7,122 nt of DNA from Prevotella sp. UBA6429. Its GTDB lineage: Bacteria; Bacteroidota; Bacteroidia; Bacteroidales; Bacteroidaceae. Below, piece after piece: positions 6,003-7,122 of this stretch (positions are counted from its first letter, which is position 1; each line of letters opens with the position of its first letter). The stretch lies in NCBI GenBank assembly GCA_002437285.1, contig DJOV01000068.1, positions 1-7,122 of the forward strand. The letters are read 5' to 3'. A program made the translations under genes and the position numbers. A model generated the notes under the pieces. The model saw only the letters and a list, made by a program, of their open reading frames with translations. It was not told where the DNA came from and did not search any database.

Positions 6003-7040
6003 ATGAAAATAGTTACATTCGGTGAGATTATGCTGCGCCTCTCCAAGCATGCGGGCCAGCGCTTGTTCCAAAACGGGCCGTTCGATGCCGCCTATGGAGG
6101 CTCGGAGGCCAACGTAGCCGTGTCGTTGGCGCAGCTGGGCGATGACGTGGAATATGTCACGCGCGTGCCCGACAACGCCATGGGCGACGCTGCGCTCATG
6201 CACCTGCGTGAGCTGGGGCTCGACGTCAGCCACACGGTGAGGGGCGGCAAGCGCCTGGGCACCTACTACTTTGAACCCTCGGCGGCCATGCGCGGCTCCC
6301 GCGTGGTCTACGACCGCGACGACTCGTCGTTCAACACCATGGCCTATGGCGACATCGACTGGGAACCCATTTTTCATGAGGCGGGCCTCTTCCATTGTTC
6401 GGGCATCACCTGCGCCACCTCGCGCGACGCCCTCGACACGACCATGGAGGCTGTCAGGATGGCCGACGAGCGGGGCGTGGAGCTCACCTGCGACATCAAC
6501 TATCGCGCCAACCTGTGGAAGTATCCCGGGGCCAACGCCCAGCAGTCGTTGCGCGAGCTGATGGCCCACAGCTCGTTTATCTTTGGTGACCAAAACGAGT
6601 GGTGCGTGGCCAGCGGCATGCCCCCCATCCCCTTCACTGCCCTTGGCGAGGACTATGCGTTTGACAAGGATGCCTACCGCCGCTACTTCGACCGTCTGCA
6701 CGCGATGTTCCCACGTTGCCACCGCATGCTCATGGCCCACCGCAACATCCTGTCCTTCCAGCACCATGTCAACTGCGGCGTGCTTTGGGTGGATGGCGAC
6801 ATCTACTATTCGCGCATCTACGACATTGACGACATTGTCGACCAGATGGGTGTCGGCGACGCCTGGGTGGCCGCCTACATACACGCCCGCCTCAAGTGGC
6901 CCGATGACGAGCAGCGCTGCCTCGACTTCTCGGTGTCGGCGTCAGCCTTGAAAAACACCATCCCTGGTGACCAAAACCTCGTCAGCGAACAAGAGATCTT
7001 GGCCAACATGACTTCGCGTGGCGGCCGCATCGACCGCTGA
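6003..7040 (+). CDS. kdgK: PfkB-family sugar kinase, probable 2-dehydro-3-deoxygluconokinase
   Basis: The 345-residue protein resembles KdgK, which phosphorylates 2-keto-3-deoxygluconate from uronate (pectin, alginate or glucuronate) breakdown with ATP so that an aldolase can split it. Supporting marks are GEIMLRLS (7-14), the sugar-binding segment YGGSEANVAVSLAQLG (31-46), the KdgK-like stretch RLGTYYFEPSAAMRGSRVVYDR (84-105), CDINYRANLW (163-172) with R168, GDQNEW (195-200) and DQMGVGD (280-286) ending in the catalytic aspartate D286. It departs from typical KdgK in the anion-hole region (GVGDAWVAA instead of GGGDSFSGG) and in the nucleotide-side segment, where MAHRNILS (244-251) replaces the usual TLRES-like motif. 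It could therefore be a paralogue with another acidic-sugar substrate. No KDPG aldolase gene is inside the window. The ATG at 6003 gives the standard MKIVTFGEIM start; it is a new transcription unit after the ackA terminator. Confidence 0.75.
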   Translation: MKIVTFGEIMLRLSKHAGQRLFQNGPFDAAYGGSEANVAVSLAQLGDDVEYVTRVPDNAMGDAALMHLRELGLDVSHTVRGGKRLGTYYFEPSAAMRGSRVVYDRDDSSFNTMAYGDIDWEPIFHEAGLFHCSGITCATSRDALDTTMEAVRMADERGVELTCDINYRANLWKYPGANAQQSLRELMAHSSFIFGDQNEWCVASGMPPIPFTALGEDYAFDKDAYRRYFDRLHAMFPRCHRMLMAHRNILSFQHHVNCGVLWVDGDIYYSRIYDIDDIVDQMGVGDAWVAAYIHARLKWPDDEQRCLDFSVSASALKNTIPGDQNLVSEQEILANMTSRGGRIDR

Positions 7041-7043
7041 CGG

Positions 7044-7078
7044 CAAGCTTTTGTCGTGATTTTTGGTGCAAAAGTTTG
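7044..7078 (+). other. Hairpin just downstream of the kinase gene
   Basis: CAAGCTTTTG (7044-7053) pairs with CAAAAGTTTG (7069-7078) over ten positions with one G-T wobble, around a 15-nt loop. It starts 4 bp past the stop codon. No T tract follows, so it is not a standard terminator; it may protect the 3' end of the message. Confidence 0.3.
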
Positions 7079-7100
7079 TCACGGATGACCGACGAAACAG

Positions 7101-7121
7101 AACGCGAAAATGGCGTTTTTT
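7101..7121 (+). terminator. Weak intrinsic terminator candidate at window end
   Basis: AACGC (7101-7105) pairs with GCGTT (7113-7117) around a 7-nt loop and runs into six T (7116-7121). The stem is short and the sequence is cut by the window edge, so it is only a candidate end for the kinase transcript. Confidence 0.3.
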
Positions 7122-7122
7122 G

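Noticed and set aside
5985..6884. 299-codon open frame on the minus strand opposite the kinase
   Set aside because: It is antisense to a recognisable PfkB kinase with the same Val/His/Ala-rich shadow composition and no motif. The matching length with the other shadow is coincidence.
1..7122. CRISPR array, tRNA or rRNA, insertion sequence transposase, or defence/toxin system
   Set aside because: No regularly spaced repeats, no tRNA-like fold, no rRNA-like stretch and no transposase, nuclease or toxin motif were seen in any frame. The genes are core metabolism and cell-wall functions.

Overview
The window looks like chromosomal housekeeping DNA from a fairly GC-rich member of the Bacteroidales, most likely the Prevotella group. 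This rests on three things: intergenic promoters of the Bacteroidetes type (TTTG, 19 bp, TAnnTTTG), start codons with A-rich rather than Shine-Dalgarno leaders, and protein sequences and gene pairings (folP-cdaA, pta-ackA) that resemble that lineage from memory. No database search was run.

Layout. Positions 1-268 carry no convincing complete gene. They hold a roughly 100-bp imperfect dyad (about 15-114) and a GC-rich hairpin (201-249) just past the end of murF. murF (269-1630) is on the minus strand. A 156-bp divergent region (1631-1786) carries back-to-back promoters for murF and folP. On the plus strand, folP (1787-2590) overlaps cdaA (2569-3345) by 22 bp. After 107 bp containing a perfect 18-bp palindrome come pta (3453-4499) and ackA (4565-5773), closed by a very clear rho-independent terminator (5817-5855). 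A new promoter (5868-5898) and a leader of about 100 nt then precede a PfkB-family sugar kinase, probably a divergent 2-dehydro-3-deoxygluconokinase (6003-7040). The last 80 bp hold two weak hairpins.

Functions. MurF completes the cytoplasmic peptidoglycan precursor. FolP makes dihydropteroate for folate. CdaA makes c-di-AMP, a second messenger tied to osmotic and cell-wall homeostasis in other bacteria. Pta and AckA convert acetyl-CoA to acetate with ATP gain, the standard fermentative route. The kinase would feed 2-keto-3-deoxygluconate from uronic-acid breakdown towards pyruvate and triose phosphate.

I see no convincing new multi-gene system. The items most worth a second look are the left-end dyad element, the palindrome before pta, the shortened FolP lacking the usual HMxGTP segment, the near-leaderless folP transcript, the possible leader peptide before the kinase, and altered motif residues in AckA and the kinase.
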